Shown here: in pieces, positions 1 to 4,813 of the stretch
How the letters are laid out: each line of letters starts with the position of its first letter
Position numbering within the stretch: position 1 is the stretch's first letter
Assembly (NCBI GenBank): GCA_017437705.1
Contig: JAFRYJ010000012.1
Coordinates: 1 to 5,170, forward strand
From: Lachnospiraceae bacterium
GTDB taxonomy: Bacteria > Bacillota_A > Clostridia > Lachnospirales > Lachnospiraceae
DNA length: 5,170 nt
Direction: 5' to 3'
Program-made: the position numbers and the translations under genes
The notes under the pieces: model-generated
What the model was told of the DNA's origin: nothing
The model's input: only the letters and a program-made list of their open reading frames with translations
Database searches by the model: none

Positions 1-436
1 AGGCCGCGGGGCAGAACCCGGGAACTTCGTTCTTGAAAACGGAGAGATAATCGGTAAGCACCGCGGTATAATCCATTATACCGTAGGACAGAGGAGAGGC
101 CTGGGGATCGCTGCAGGCAGAAGGATCTTCGTAAAAGAGATAAGACCCGATACCAACGAGGTCGTCCTTTCTGATAATGATGCACTGTTTACCGACAGGG
201 TAATTATAAGAAACATCAGCTTCATGTCGGTTGAAGATCTTGACCCGGGCAAAGGCTGTGCATCAAGCGTTAAAATAAGGTATAATCATAAAGGCGAAGC
301 CGCAGAGATACTAAAGACCGGCGATGATGAGATCACCATCGATTTTGAAAAGCCCGTCAGGGCCGCAGCCCCGGGCCAGTCAGCTGTATGCTACGATGAG
401 GACGGCTGCATCATCTGCGGCGGCATAATACAGTAA
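1..436 (+). CDS. mnmA: tRNA-specific 2-thiouridylase MnmA, C-terminal part (5' end outside window)
   Basis: MnmA adenylates and then thiolates U34 in the wobble position of tRNAs for Glu, Gln and Lys in the cytoplasm, taking sulfur from a cysteine desulfurase relay. The reading frame is open from base 2 and ends at TAA 434-436, giving 144 visible residues. Visible family motifs are PGNFV near the start, then the highly conserved YTVGQRRGLGI block, FVKEIRPDTNEVVLS, and the C-terminal beta-barrel part with KIRYNHKGE, APGQSAVCYDEDG and CGGIIQ at the end. These match the central and C-terminal domains of the family. The N-terminal ATP-binding PP-loop and the first catalytic cysteine lie upstream and cannot be seen. 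The C-terminal length looks normal. The HAD gene begins 22 nt later with its own ribosome binding site and no terminator between, so co-transcription is likely. Identification rests on remembered family motifs. Confidence 0.93.
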   Translation, partial: GRGAEPGNFVLENGEIIGKHRGIIHYTVGQRRGLGIAAGRRIFVKEIRPDTNEVVLSDNDALFTDRVIIRNISFMSVEDLDPGKGCASSVKIRYNHKGEAAEILKTGDDEITIDFEKPVRAAAPGQSAVCYDEDGCIICGGIIQ

Positions 437-458
437 AACAATTAAGGAGAGTAGAGAT

Positions 459-1235
459 TTGATCGATATTATAAGGGCTAAAAAAGGATTCCTCTGCGAT
501 ATGGACGGTGTTATCTATCACGGCGAACAGCTTATTGACGGCGTGAAAGAGTTTATAGACTGGCTTAAACGCGAAAACAAAAAGTTTATGTTCCTTACGA
601 ACAGCAATACGCTTACGCCTTCGGAGCTGTCCCAGAAGCTGGGCAGGCTCGGCCTTGATGTGGGTGAAGAGCATTTTTACACCAGCGGCCTTGCGACGGC
701 CAGGTTCATCAGCCGTCAGATGCCCAATGCAACGGCATATGTCATTGGAGAGCACGGACTTTACAATGCCCTCTATGATGCCGGCATCAAGATAAACGAT
801 GCCGACCCCGATTATGTAATAGTCGGTGAATCCAGAGATTATACATATAATCAGATCTGCAGGGCCAGCGACCTTGTAATGAAGGGAGCCAGGCTTATCG
901 CCACAGCTCCCGACATCACAAATCCCGTGGAGGGCGGCGTGGTTCCCGACTGCGGTGCATTCGTGCTCCCCATAGAAGCGGTCTCCGGAAAGAAGGCTTA
1001 TTATATAGGAAAGCCCAACGCCCTCATGATGCGTACAGGCCTCAAAATGCTTGACGAGCACTCCTCGGACTGCGCCATGATCGGCGACAGGATGGACACA
1101 GACGTTGTCGTGGGAATGGAATCCGGCCTCGATACAGTGCTTGTACTCAGCGGAGTTTCTACAAGGGAAACGGTTAAGGAATTTGCCTACAGGCCGACCA
1201 TCATACTGAACACTGTAGGCGACATAGTCCCTTAA
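459..1235 (+). CDS. NagD-like HAD-IIA family phosphatase
   Basis: This is a cytoplasmic phosphatase of the haloacid dehalogenase superfamily, subfamily IIA (NagD/AraL/p-nitrophenyl phosphatase type), with 258 residues as is usual. Motif I is FLCDMDGVIY with nucleophile D14 and acid/base D16. Motif II is FLTNSN with T47. The IIA cap follows, including TSGLATARF (75-83) and ATAPDITNP (148-156). Motif III is the lysine of IGKPNALMM (K185), and motif IV is MIGDRMDTDV with metal-binding D210 and D215. The start is TTG at 459, chosen because AAGGAGA (444-450) lies 8 nt before it and because motif I then falls at the usual distance from the N-terminus. Related enzymes act on nucleotides (UMP), sugar phosphates or 2-phosphoglycolate. 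The substrate cannot be read from sequence, and the mnmA neighbour gives no strong hint. Possible roles are metabolite repair or phosphate overflow. Confidence 0.9.
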   Translation: MIDIIRAKKGFLCDMDGVIYHGEQLIDGVKEFIDWLKRENKKFMFLTNSNTLTPSELSQKLGRLGLDVGEEHFYTSGLATARFISRQMPNATAYVIGEHGLYNALYDAGIKINDADPDYVIVGESRDYTYNQICRASDLVMKGARLIATAPDITNPVEGGVVPDCGAFVLPIEAVSGKKAYYIGKPNALMMRTGLKMLDEHSSDCAMIGDRMDTDVVVGMESGLDTVLVLSGVSTRETVKEFAYRPTIILNTVGDIVP

Positions 1236-1271
1236 ACGCGGTATTATCAAAGAATATCGTCAGTTATTAGC

Positions 1272-1296
1272 CGGTTATAGGTTTTACCTATAGCCG
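1272..1296 (+). promoter_or_regulatory. Candidate LysR-type operator (MET-box-like dyad) upstream of metN
   Basis: A 10-bp inverted repeat, CGGTTATAGG and CCTATAGCCG, is separated by TTTTA; one T/G mismatch would be a G-U pair in RNA. Its core at 1276-1292 is TATAG-N7-CTATA, which contains ATAG-N7-CTAT and so obeys the T-N11-A rule for LysR-type regulator sites. The streptococcal MET-box bound by MtaR/MetR, as I recall it, has the same TATAG-N7-CTATA frame. The dyad is centred about 77 bp before the predicted transcription start of metN, slightly further out than the usual -65 recognition site. It could also act as a weak terminator for the HAD transcript, but no U-run follows. No regulator gene is in the window. 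Confidence 0.6.
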
Positions 1297-1325
1297 ACTA
1301 TGTTCTTTAAGTCTAATAAAAGACG

Positions 1326-1354
1326 TTGACTATAAGGCTCTGCAATGCTATTAT
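1326..1354 (+). promoter_or_regulatory. Sigma-A type promoter of the metNIQ operon
   Basis: TTGACT (1326-1331) and TATTAT (1349-1354) are separated by exactly 17 nt. Transcription would start near 1361, about 20 nt before the metN start codon. The leader would therefore hold little more than the ribosome binding site. Control must act at the DNA level (for example through the dyad at 1272-1296) rather than through an RNA leader. Confidence 0.7.
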
Positions 1355-1381
1355 GCTTTATTGTTGACGGAGGAAACAAAA

Positions 1382-2494
1382 TTGATCCATATAGATAATG
1401 TAGCCAAGACCTTCCCCGGCAAGGAGGAAAATATCCACGCCGTAAAAGATGTGTCGCTTCACATCGGGGAAGGTGAAATTTTCGGCATAGTGGGCTATTC
1501 CGGAGCCGGAAAGTCCACACTTGTCAGATGCATAAACTTTCTCGAAATACCCGACGCCGGCACCATCAGGGTCAAAGGCTTCGGGTCTTACCGTGCAGAT
1601 AATAAAAAGGTATGGTATACGCCGGAAGGCGGCGATAAGGAGACACAGGCGAAGGCAAAGGACCTTCAGGATCTCCGCCGCGATATGGGTATGATATTCC
1701 AGCATTTCAACCTGCTGGACCGCAGCACTATTTTCGATAATGTTGCATATTCTCTCAAGCATAAGGGCCTGGATAAGGAGACCATCAAAAAGAGAGTAAT
1801 AGAGCTTCTTGATCTTGTAAACCTTACAGATAAGATAAGCGCCTATCCTTCGGAGCTTTCAGGAGGTCAGAAGCAGAGGGTGGCCATAGCAAGGGCTCTT
1901 GCCAGCAATCCGAAGATCTTACTCAGCGACGAAGCCACCAGCGCTCTGGACCCGGACGCGACGGAATCCATACTTAATCTTCTTAAGGATCTGAATAAAA
2001 GGCTGGGACTTACGATCGTGCTCATAACCCACGAAATGGCTGTTGTAAAGGCGATCTGCGATAAAGTGGCAGTTATGGAGGACGGAAAGGTCGTTGAGGA
2101 AGGCCGTGTATACGATGTTTTCTCAAAGCCTAAGCAGGAAGTCACCAGGAAATTTGTAAGCTCAACTACAGGCCTTGCAAATGTGGACAAGCTTCTTTCT
2201 GTAGAAAACTCCGGTGTAAGGCCGGATGAAAACAGCGTGCTCGTTCAGTGTATATACGACAAGGACTGCGTAGGAGAAGCCGTTATATCGGAAGCTTCAA
2301 GAAAATACGATGTCAGCATAAGCATCGTACTGGCAAATGTGGAAATGATACAGGATAATCCTTTGGGGCATCTTGTTGTCATAATCAGCGGAACAGATGA
2401 AAAGATCGACAACGCTCTTAATTTTATAAGAGAGTGCAGGGTAGATGTGGAGGTGATAGAAGATGGGAGAATGGCTCGCATCCATCATGCCTAA
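1382..2494 (+). CDS. metN: Methionine ABC transporter ATP-binding protein MetN
   Basis: MetN is the ATPase that powers methionine import with the permease MetI and the lipoprotein MetQ, on the inner face of the membrane. From a TTG start at 1382 the protein has 370 residues: Walker A GYSGAGKST (38-46), Q-loop MIFQHFNLL (Q107), ABC signature LSGGQKQRVAIARAL (159-173), Walker B ILLSDEATSALDP (179-191) and switch histidine H217 in THEM. A C-terminal NIL domain (about 284-360, including VSISIVLANVEMIQDNPLGHLVV) is the regulatory domain that binds methionine and blocks transport when internal methionine is high. TTG 1382 was preferred over in-frame TTGs at 1361 and 1364 because GGAGG (1369-1373) lies 8 nt before it and the chain then begins MIHIDNV, as in the family. 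Oddity: about 15 extra residues lie between the VKG strand (64-66) and RRDMGMIFQ (99-107). The 3' end overlaps metI by 32 nt. Confidence 0.95.
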   Translation: MIHIDNVAKTFPGKEENIHAVKDVSLHIGEGEIFGIVGYSGAGKSTLVRCINFLEIPDAGTIRVKGFGSYRADNKKVWYTPEGGDKETQAKAKDLQDLRRDMGMIFQHFNLLDRSTIFDNVAYSLKHKGLDKETIKKRVIELLDLVNLTDKISAYPSELSGGQKQRVAIARALASNPKILLSDEATSALDPDATESILNLLKDLNKRLGLTIVLITHEMAVVKAICDKVAVMEDGKVVEEGRVYDVFSKPKQEVTRKFVSSTTGLANVDKLLSVENSGVRPDENSVLVQCIYDKDCVGEAVISEASRKYDVSISIVLANVEMIQDNPLGHLVVIISGTDEKIDNALNFIRECRVDVEVIEDGRMARIHHA

Positions 2495-3167
2495 TGTTGT
2501 GGCTTATTCAGATAAGTTCAAGGAGAGCCTTGCAGCCACATTCCAGATGTTCTTCATCTCAGGTATATTCGTATTCATCTTCGGATGCTTTTTCGGCGTT
2601 GTGCTCATAATAACCAGGGAAGGCGGCATTTGCGAGAATAAGATCATTTACAGGGTAGTAAATATCGTTACCAACATCTTCAGGTCGATACCCTTTGTTA
2701 TCCTTCTTATTTTCCTTATCCCCTTTACAAGAACTCTTGTAGGAACGTCCATCGGTGTGAAGGGCGCAATAGTACCGCTTATCTTCGGTGCGGTGCCTTT
2801 CTTTACCAGACAGGTGGAAGTAGCGCTGGCTGAAGTCGATCCCGGAAAGGTGGAGGCTGCAATGGCAATGGGATCAGGCAAGCTCGGAGTCATCTTCAGA
2901 GTGTATCTCCACGAGGCTGTTCCCGAGCTTATAAGAGTCACGACCGTCACGGCCATAAGCCTTATAGGCCTTACAACGATGGCAGGTGCAGTAGGCGCCG
3001 GAGGAATCGGCTCCTTTGCGATAAACTACGGGCAGAACCTGCATCATCAGGACATCGTAAATGTCTGCGTGGTAGTACTGCTGATAGTCGTATCCATAAT
3101 ACAGGCTCTCGGCAACCTGCTTTCAAAGCGCACGACGAACCACGCATTATTCAATAAAAAAATCTGA
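2463..3167 (+). CDS. metI: Methionine ABC transporter permease MetI
   Basis: MetI is the membrane-spanning subunit; two copies form the methionine channel and dock onto two MetN subunits. The protein has 234 residues. Hydrophobic segments lie at roughly 26-52, 65-92, 99-115, 161-178 and 197-220, in line with the five-helix MetI fold. The cytoplasmic EAA coupling loop is clear: EAAMAMGSGKLGVIFRVYLHEA, from E131 to A152. The family signature MAGAVGAGGIGSFAINYG follows at 173-190. The start ATG 2463 has GGAGG (2449-2453) 9 nt upstream, inside the metN coding sequence. The 32-nt overlap with metN suggests translational coupling and fixed subunit ratios. metQ begins 22 nt after the stop. Nothing in the chain looks truncated or unusual. 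Confidence 0.94.
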   Translation: MGEWLASIMPNVVAYSDKFKESLAATFQMFFISGIFVFIFGCFFGVVLIITREGGICENKIIYRVVNIVTNIFRSIPFVILLIFLIPFTRTLVGTSIGVKGAIVPLIFGAVPFFTRQVEVALAEVDPGKVEAAMAMGSGKLGVIFRVYLHEAVPELIRVTTVTAISLIGLTTMAGAVGAGGIGSFAINYGQNLHHQDIVNVCVVVLLIVVSIIQALGNLLSKRTTNHALFNKKI

Positions 3168-3189
3168 CAAAAAAACGGAGGAAACACAA

Positions 3190-4137
3190 ATGAAGATCAG
3201 AAAGATCCTTGCAGTATTACTTGCATCTGTAACAGTATTAAGCCTTGCAGCCTGCGGCGGCAAATCAGATGAAGGCGGTTCGGGAGAGCCTACAGGCGAA
3301 GCCATTAAGATCGGTATCCCCGATGATGCCACCAACGGCGGACGTGCTATTAAGCTTCTCGAGTCAGCAGGCCTTATTGAAGTAGATCCCGCAGCCGGAT
3401 GGGTTCCCGAGCTCAAGGACGTAACAAAGTATATCTATAATATTGAGATCGTTCCCGCACAGGCAAATACCCTTCCTTCAACGCTGGAGGATTACGGCGC
3501 AGCCATCATCAACGGAACCTACGCAACAGCTTCAGGCCTCGTTCCTTCAAAGGACGGCCTCATCATCGAGGATCAGAAGAATGCTACGGTTGAAGGCGAG
3601 AATCCTTTCGTAAACATCATCGCGGTAAGGACTGCCGACAAGGACAATACAGACTATAAGAAGATCGTTGAAGCATATCAGACCGACATCGTAGGCCAGT
3701 ATCTCGTAGTTAAATATAAAGAAGCTTACAAGCCCGCTTTCGATTACAAGAACACCGATATGTCTGATGATGAGCTCCTTGACCTCATCGACAACTACAA
3801 GAGCGACGAAGCAGGAAAGACCGTTGTAAAGATCGGTGTCTGCGGTGCTTCGAACGAGATGTTCAAGGCTGTTCAGTACGTTCTTGATCAGGAGGATGCA
3901 GGCATCTATATCGAACTCGTTGAATTCGATGCATACAACCTTCCCAACGAAGCTCTTAATGCAGGTGATGTAGACCTCAACGCATTCCAGCACAAGGCTT
4001 ATCTTGCCAATGAGATAAGTTCACAGGGCTACGAGATCGAAGTTCTCGGAGATACGCTGATGGCTCCTCTTACGCTGTATTCAAACAAGTATGATTCGAT
4101 CGATGCCCTTAAGGATGCAGCCGGCAAGAAGGAATGA
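3190..4137 (+). CDS. metQ: Methionine-binding lipoprotein MetQ, circularly permuted
   Basis: This is the extracellular methionine receptor of the MetNI importer (NlpA/MetQ family, type II binding protein), 315 residues. A lipoprotein signal peptide with K2, R4, K5, a hydrophobic core and lipobox LAAC puts the lipid on C22. The order of the mature chain is abnormal. Residues 39-184 match the second lobe and C-terminus of ordinary MetQ: IPDDATNGGRA (43-53), AAIINGTYA (104-112, with the conserved ligand Asn N108), GLVPSKDGLIIED and the helix KKIVEAYQTD. An acidic linker (about 185-211) follows. Residues 212-315 then match the ordinary N-terminal lobe: VVKIGV, VEFDAYNLPNEAL, NAFQHKAYL (264-272) and YSNKYDSIDALKD. 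In E. coli MetQ these halves come in the reverse order. All key motifs are intact and there is no frameshift, so function is likely. GGAGG (3177-3181) sits 8 nt before ATG. Stop TGA is followed at once by TAA. Confidence 0.93.
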   Translation: MKIRKILAVLLASVTVLSLAACGGKSDEGGSGEPTGEAIKIGIPDDATNGGRAIKLLESAGLIEVDPAAGWVPELKDVTKYIYNIEIVPAQANTLPSTLEDYGAAIINGTYATASGLVPSKDGLIIEDQKNATVEGENPFVNIIAVRTADKDNTDYKKIVEAYQTDIVGQYLVVKYKEAYKPAFDYKNTDMSDDELLDLIDNYKSDEAGKTVVKIGVCGASNEMFKAVQYVLDQEDAGIYIELVEFDAYNLPNEALNAGDVDLNAFQHKAYLANEISSQGYEIEVLGDTLMAPLTLYSNKYDSIDALKDAAGKKE

Positions 4138-4173
4138 TAAAAAATTATCTTTTCCGGTACGGAGGACACATAA

Positions 4174-4419
4174 ATGATGGCATTATTTGAAGGTGCGGCT
4201 TATATACTGATACTCGGCGTTATCGCGGCAGCCAGCCTTACGGCTTTTATCGTCGACAAGGTGTTCGGCTGGGGATTTTATCCTGTTGTCTCCGCGATCA
4301 TCGGATCGGTCATCGGTATCGTGATACTGCTTATCGCGCCTCTGCAGGGCGTACTTGCAATGGTGCTTGCGGCAGTGGGAGCATTTTTGAGCAGTGTGAT
4401 CCAGGAGAAAGTGCTCTAA
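4174..4419 (+). CDS. Small three-helix membrane protein of unknown function, last gene of the met operon
   Basis: I do not recognise this 81-residue protein. It has three hydrophobic stretches, about 7-27, 38-55 and 57-75, separated by the short loop DKVFGWGFYP (28-37) and a proline-containing turn near P56. It is rich in small residues (Gly, Ala, Ser), has only two lysines and no arginine, and ends QEKVL. It shows no signal peptidase site and no enzyme motif. The ATG at 4174 has a strong GGAGG (4161-4165) 8 nt upstream; the next codon is also ATG. The gene lies 36 nt after metQ and just before the operon terminator, so it is very probably co-transcribed with metNIQ. A role as an accessory subunit or stabiliser of the transporter is possible but only inferred from position. 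It vaguely recalls small GlsB/YeaQ-type membrane proteins, without a convincing match. Confidence 0.75.
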   Translation: MMALFEGAAYILILGVIAAASLTAFIVDKVFGWGFYPVVSAIIGSVIGIVILLIAPLQGVLAMVLAAVGAFLSSVIQEKVL

Positions 4420-4438
4420 AGCCGTCATAACATGAAAC

Positions 4439-4487
4439 AAAACACTTTAATGTCTCTTTTTATCAGCGCATTAAAGTGTTTTTTGTT
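4439..4487 (+). terminator. Intrinsic terminator of the metNIQ operon
   Basis: A perfect 14-bp stem, AAAACACTTTAATG (4439-4452) and CATTAAAGTGTTTT (4469-4482), encloses a 16-nt loop and runs into a T-rich tail (TTTTTTGTTTGTT). It starts 20 nt after the stop of the small membrane protein. The stem is AT-rich but long. The A-run on the left means it could also terminate weakly on the opposite strand. Confidence 0.88.
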
Positions 4488-4523
4488 TGTTATTTCACAA
4501 ATTGTTCACAAACTTAACAAAAT

Positions 4524-4552
4524 TTGAACATAATTCGACTTTATTATATGAT
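4524..4552 (+). promoter_or_regulatory. Promoter for a putative intergenic small RNA
   Basis: TTGAAC (4524-4529) and TATGAT (4547-4552) are spaced by 17 nt, a close match to sigma-A consensus, and lie just after the met operon terminator. No open reading frame with a ribosome binding site follows. An intrinsic terminator appears about 90-100 nt further on. The -10 element overlaps a perfect 10-bp palindrome, TATGATCATA (4547-4556). Confidence 0.55.
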
Positions 4553-4604
4553 CATAGCAGTAAAGAAAGCTACTTGAAGATAATATCTTTTCATAATTTA
4601 GTTC

Positions 4605-4644
4605 AGATCGGTCTCCCCCCTCAAAGATCGATCCCTCCTCTCAA
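4605..4644 (+). repeat. Tandem 20-nt direct repeat, two units
   Basis: Unit 1 (4605-4624) and unit 2 (4625-4644) both begin AGATCG and end CTCAA or TCTCAA in the same register. They match at 16 of 20 positions, and all four differences are transitions (G/A, T/C, C/T, C/T). Each carries one pyrimidine-rich tract complementary to Shine-Dalgarno sequences. The repeat lies inside the putative small RNA, just before its terminator. Confidence 0.85.
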
Positions 4645-4646
4645 AA

Positions 4647-4677
4647 AAGGATCCCGAAAGGGATCCTTATTATTTTG
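4647..4677 (+). terminator. Intrinsic terminator of the putative small RNA
   Basis: A perfect 9-bp stem, AAGGATCCC and GGGATCCTT, is closed by a GAAA tetraloop and followed by a T-rich tail (TTATTATTTTG). On the opposite strand the same stem is followed by six T residues, so it could work in both directions. It stands about 160 nt after the met operon terminator, so it serves a separate transcript. Confidence 0.8.
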
Positions 4678-4708
4678 TTCTTAGGATACAAAAAACAACA
4701 ACTCCTCA

Positions 4709-4750
4709 TCGGGTATGTATGCGGGCCGAAAGCCACCCGGCTGTCTTTTA
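4709..4750 (+). other. GC-rich hairpin with T-rich tail, function unclear
   Basis: TCGGGT (4709-4714) pairs with ACCCGG (4735-4740), with one T-G pair. An inner stem GGC-CGAAA-GCC (4724-4734) stacks directly on its right arm, leaving a left-side bulge of nine bases. CTGTCTTTTATTT follows, so it might be a back-up terminator. It lies upstream of the predicted promoter of the next gene and therefore would not be in that gene's leader. I could not match it to a known riboswitch class. Confidence 0.35.
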
Positions 4751-4754
4751 TTTG

Positions 4755-4774
4755 ATCATCTTATGATGTATAAT
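4755..4774 (+). promoter_or_regulatory. Promoter element (TATAAT) with adjacent palindrome, for the M20 gene
   Basis: A perfect -10 hexamer TATAAT lies at 4769-4774, about 40 nt before the ATG at 4814. The expected -35 position (near 4746-4751) is only T-rich, so the promoter may need help from an activator. Directly upstream of the -10 lies a palindrome ATCAT-CTT-ATGAT (4755-4767), which could be an operator. Transcription would start near 4781. Confidence 0.5.
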
Positions 4775-4813
4775 CGATTGCGTACACATTTGAATGAAAG
4801 AAGGTACCCTAAA

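Larger units (their letters stand above)
4559..4678 (+). ncRNA. Putative small RNA with two C-rich anti-Shine-Dalgarno tracts
   Basis: The promoter at 4524-4552 and the GAAA-loop terminator at 4647-4677 would define a transcript of about 120 nt. The 5' half is A/U-rich and can form a small hairpin (AAGAT-AAT-ATCTT, 4577-4589). The middle holds two tandem 20-nt units with pyrimidine tracts TCTCCCCCCTC and CCCTCCTCTC, which should be largely unpaired. Such C-rich single-stranded tracts are typical of Gram-positive regulatory RNAs that mask GGAGG sites (RsaE/RoxS type). I do not recognise the RNA as a member of a named family. No ribosome binding site or plausible start codon makes it a coding transcript. 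Both ends are predictions from promoter and terminator only. Confidence 0.5.

Noticed and set aside
411..1250. 279-residue open frame on the minus strand opposite the HAD gene
   Set aside because: The plus-strand frame shows complete HAD motifs and a ribosome binding site. The minus-strand translation has no recognisable motifs and is a coding shadow.
1272..1299. Dyad read as the terminator of the HAD transcript
   Set aside because: The stem is AT-rich with no T-run after it. Its TATAG-N7-CTATA geometry and place before a promoter fit an operator better. Weak termination is not excluded.
1236..1381. SAM (S-box) or other riboswitch upstream of metN
   Set aside because: The predicted promoter leaves only about 20 nt of leader. 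None of the S-box conserved elements or a terminator/antiterminator pair is visible.
3190..4137. metQ read as a broken or fused pseudogene
   Set aside because: The frame is open throughout, the signal peptide and lipobox are intact, both halves are complete with ligand motifs, and together they make exactly one MetQ. A permutation explains this better than decay.
4487..4684. 65-residue plus-strand frame in the intergenic region
   Set aside because: It starts inside the tail of the met terminator without a ribosome binding site, crosses a promoter and reads through the GAAA-loop terminator. Its composition is not protein-like.
4709..4750. T-box or known riboswitch/ribozyme
   Set aside because: The minus strand has a GGGTGG that recalls a T-box but lacks the rest of the conserved ACCGCG element. 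The plus strand matches no riboswitch core I know and lies upstream of the promoter.
4643..4790. Minus-strand small transcript or short peptide ending at the GAAA-loop hairpin
   Set aside because: The stem has a good T-run on the minus strand, but I see no convincing minus-strand promoter or ribosome-bound start there. The plus strand has a clear promoter at the right distance.
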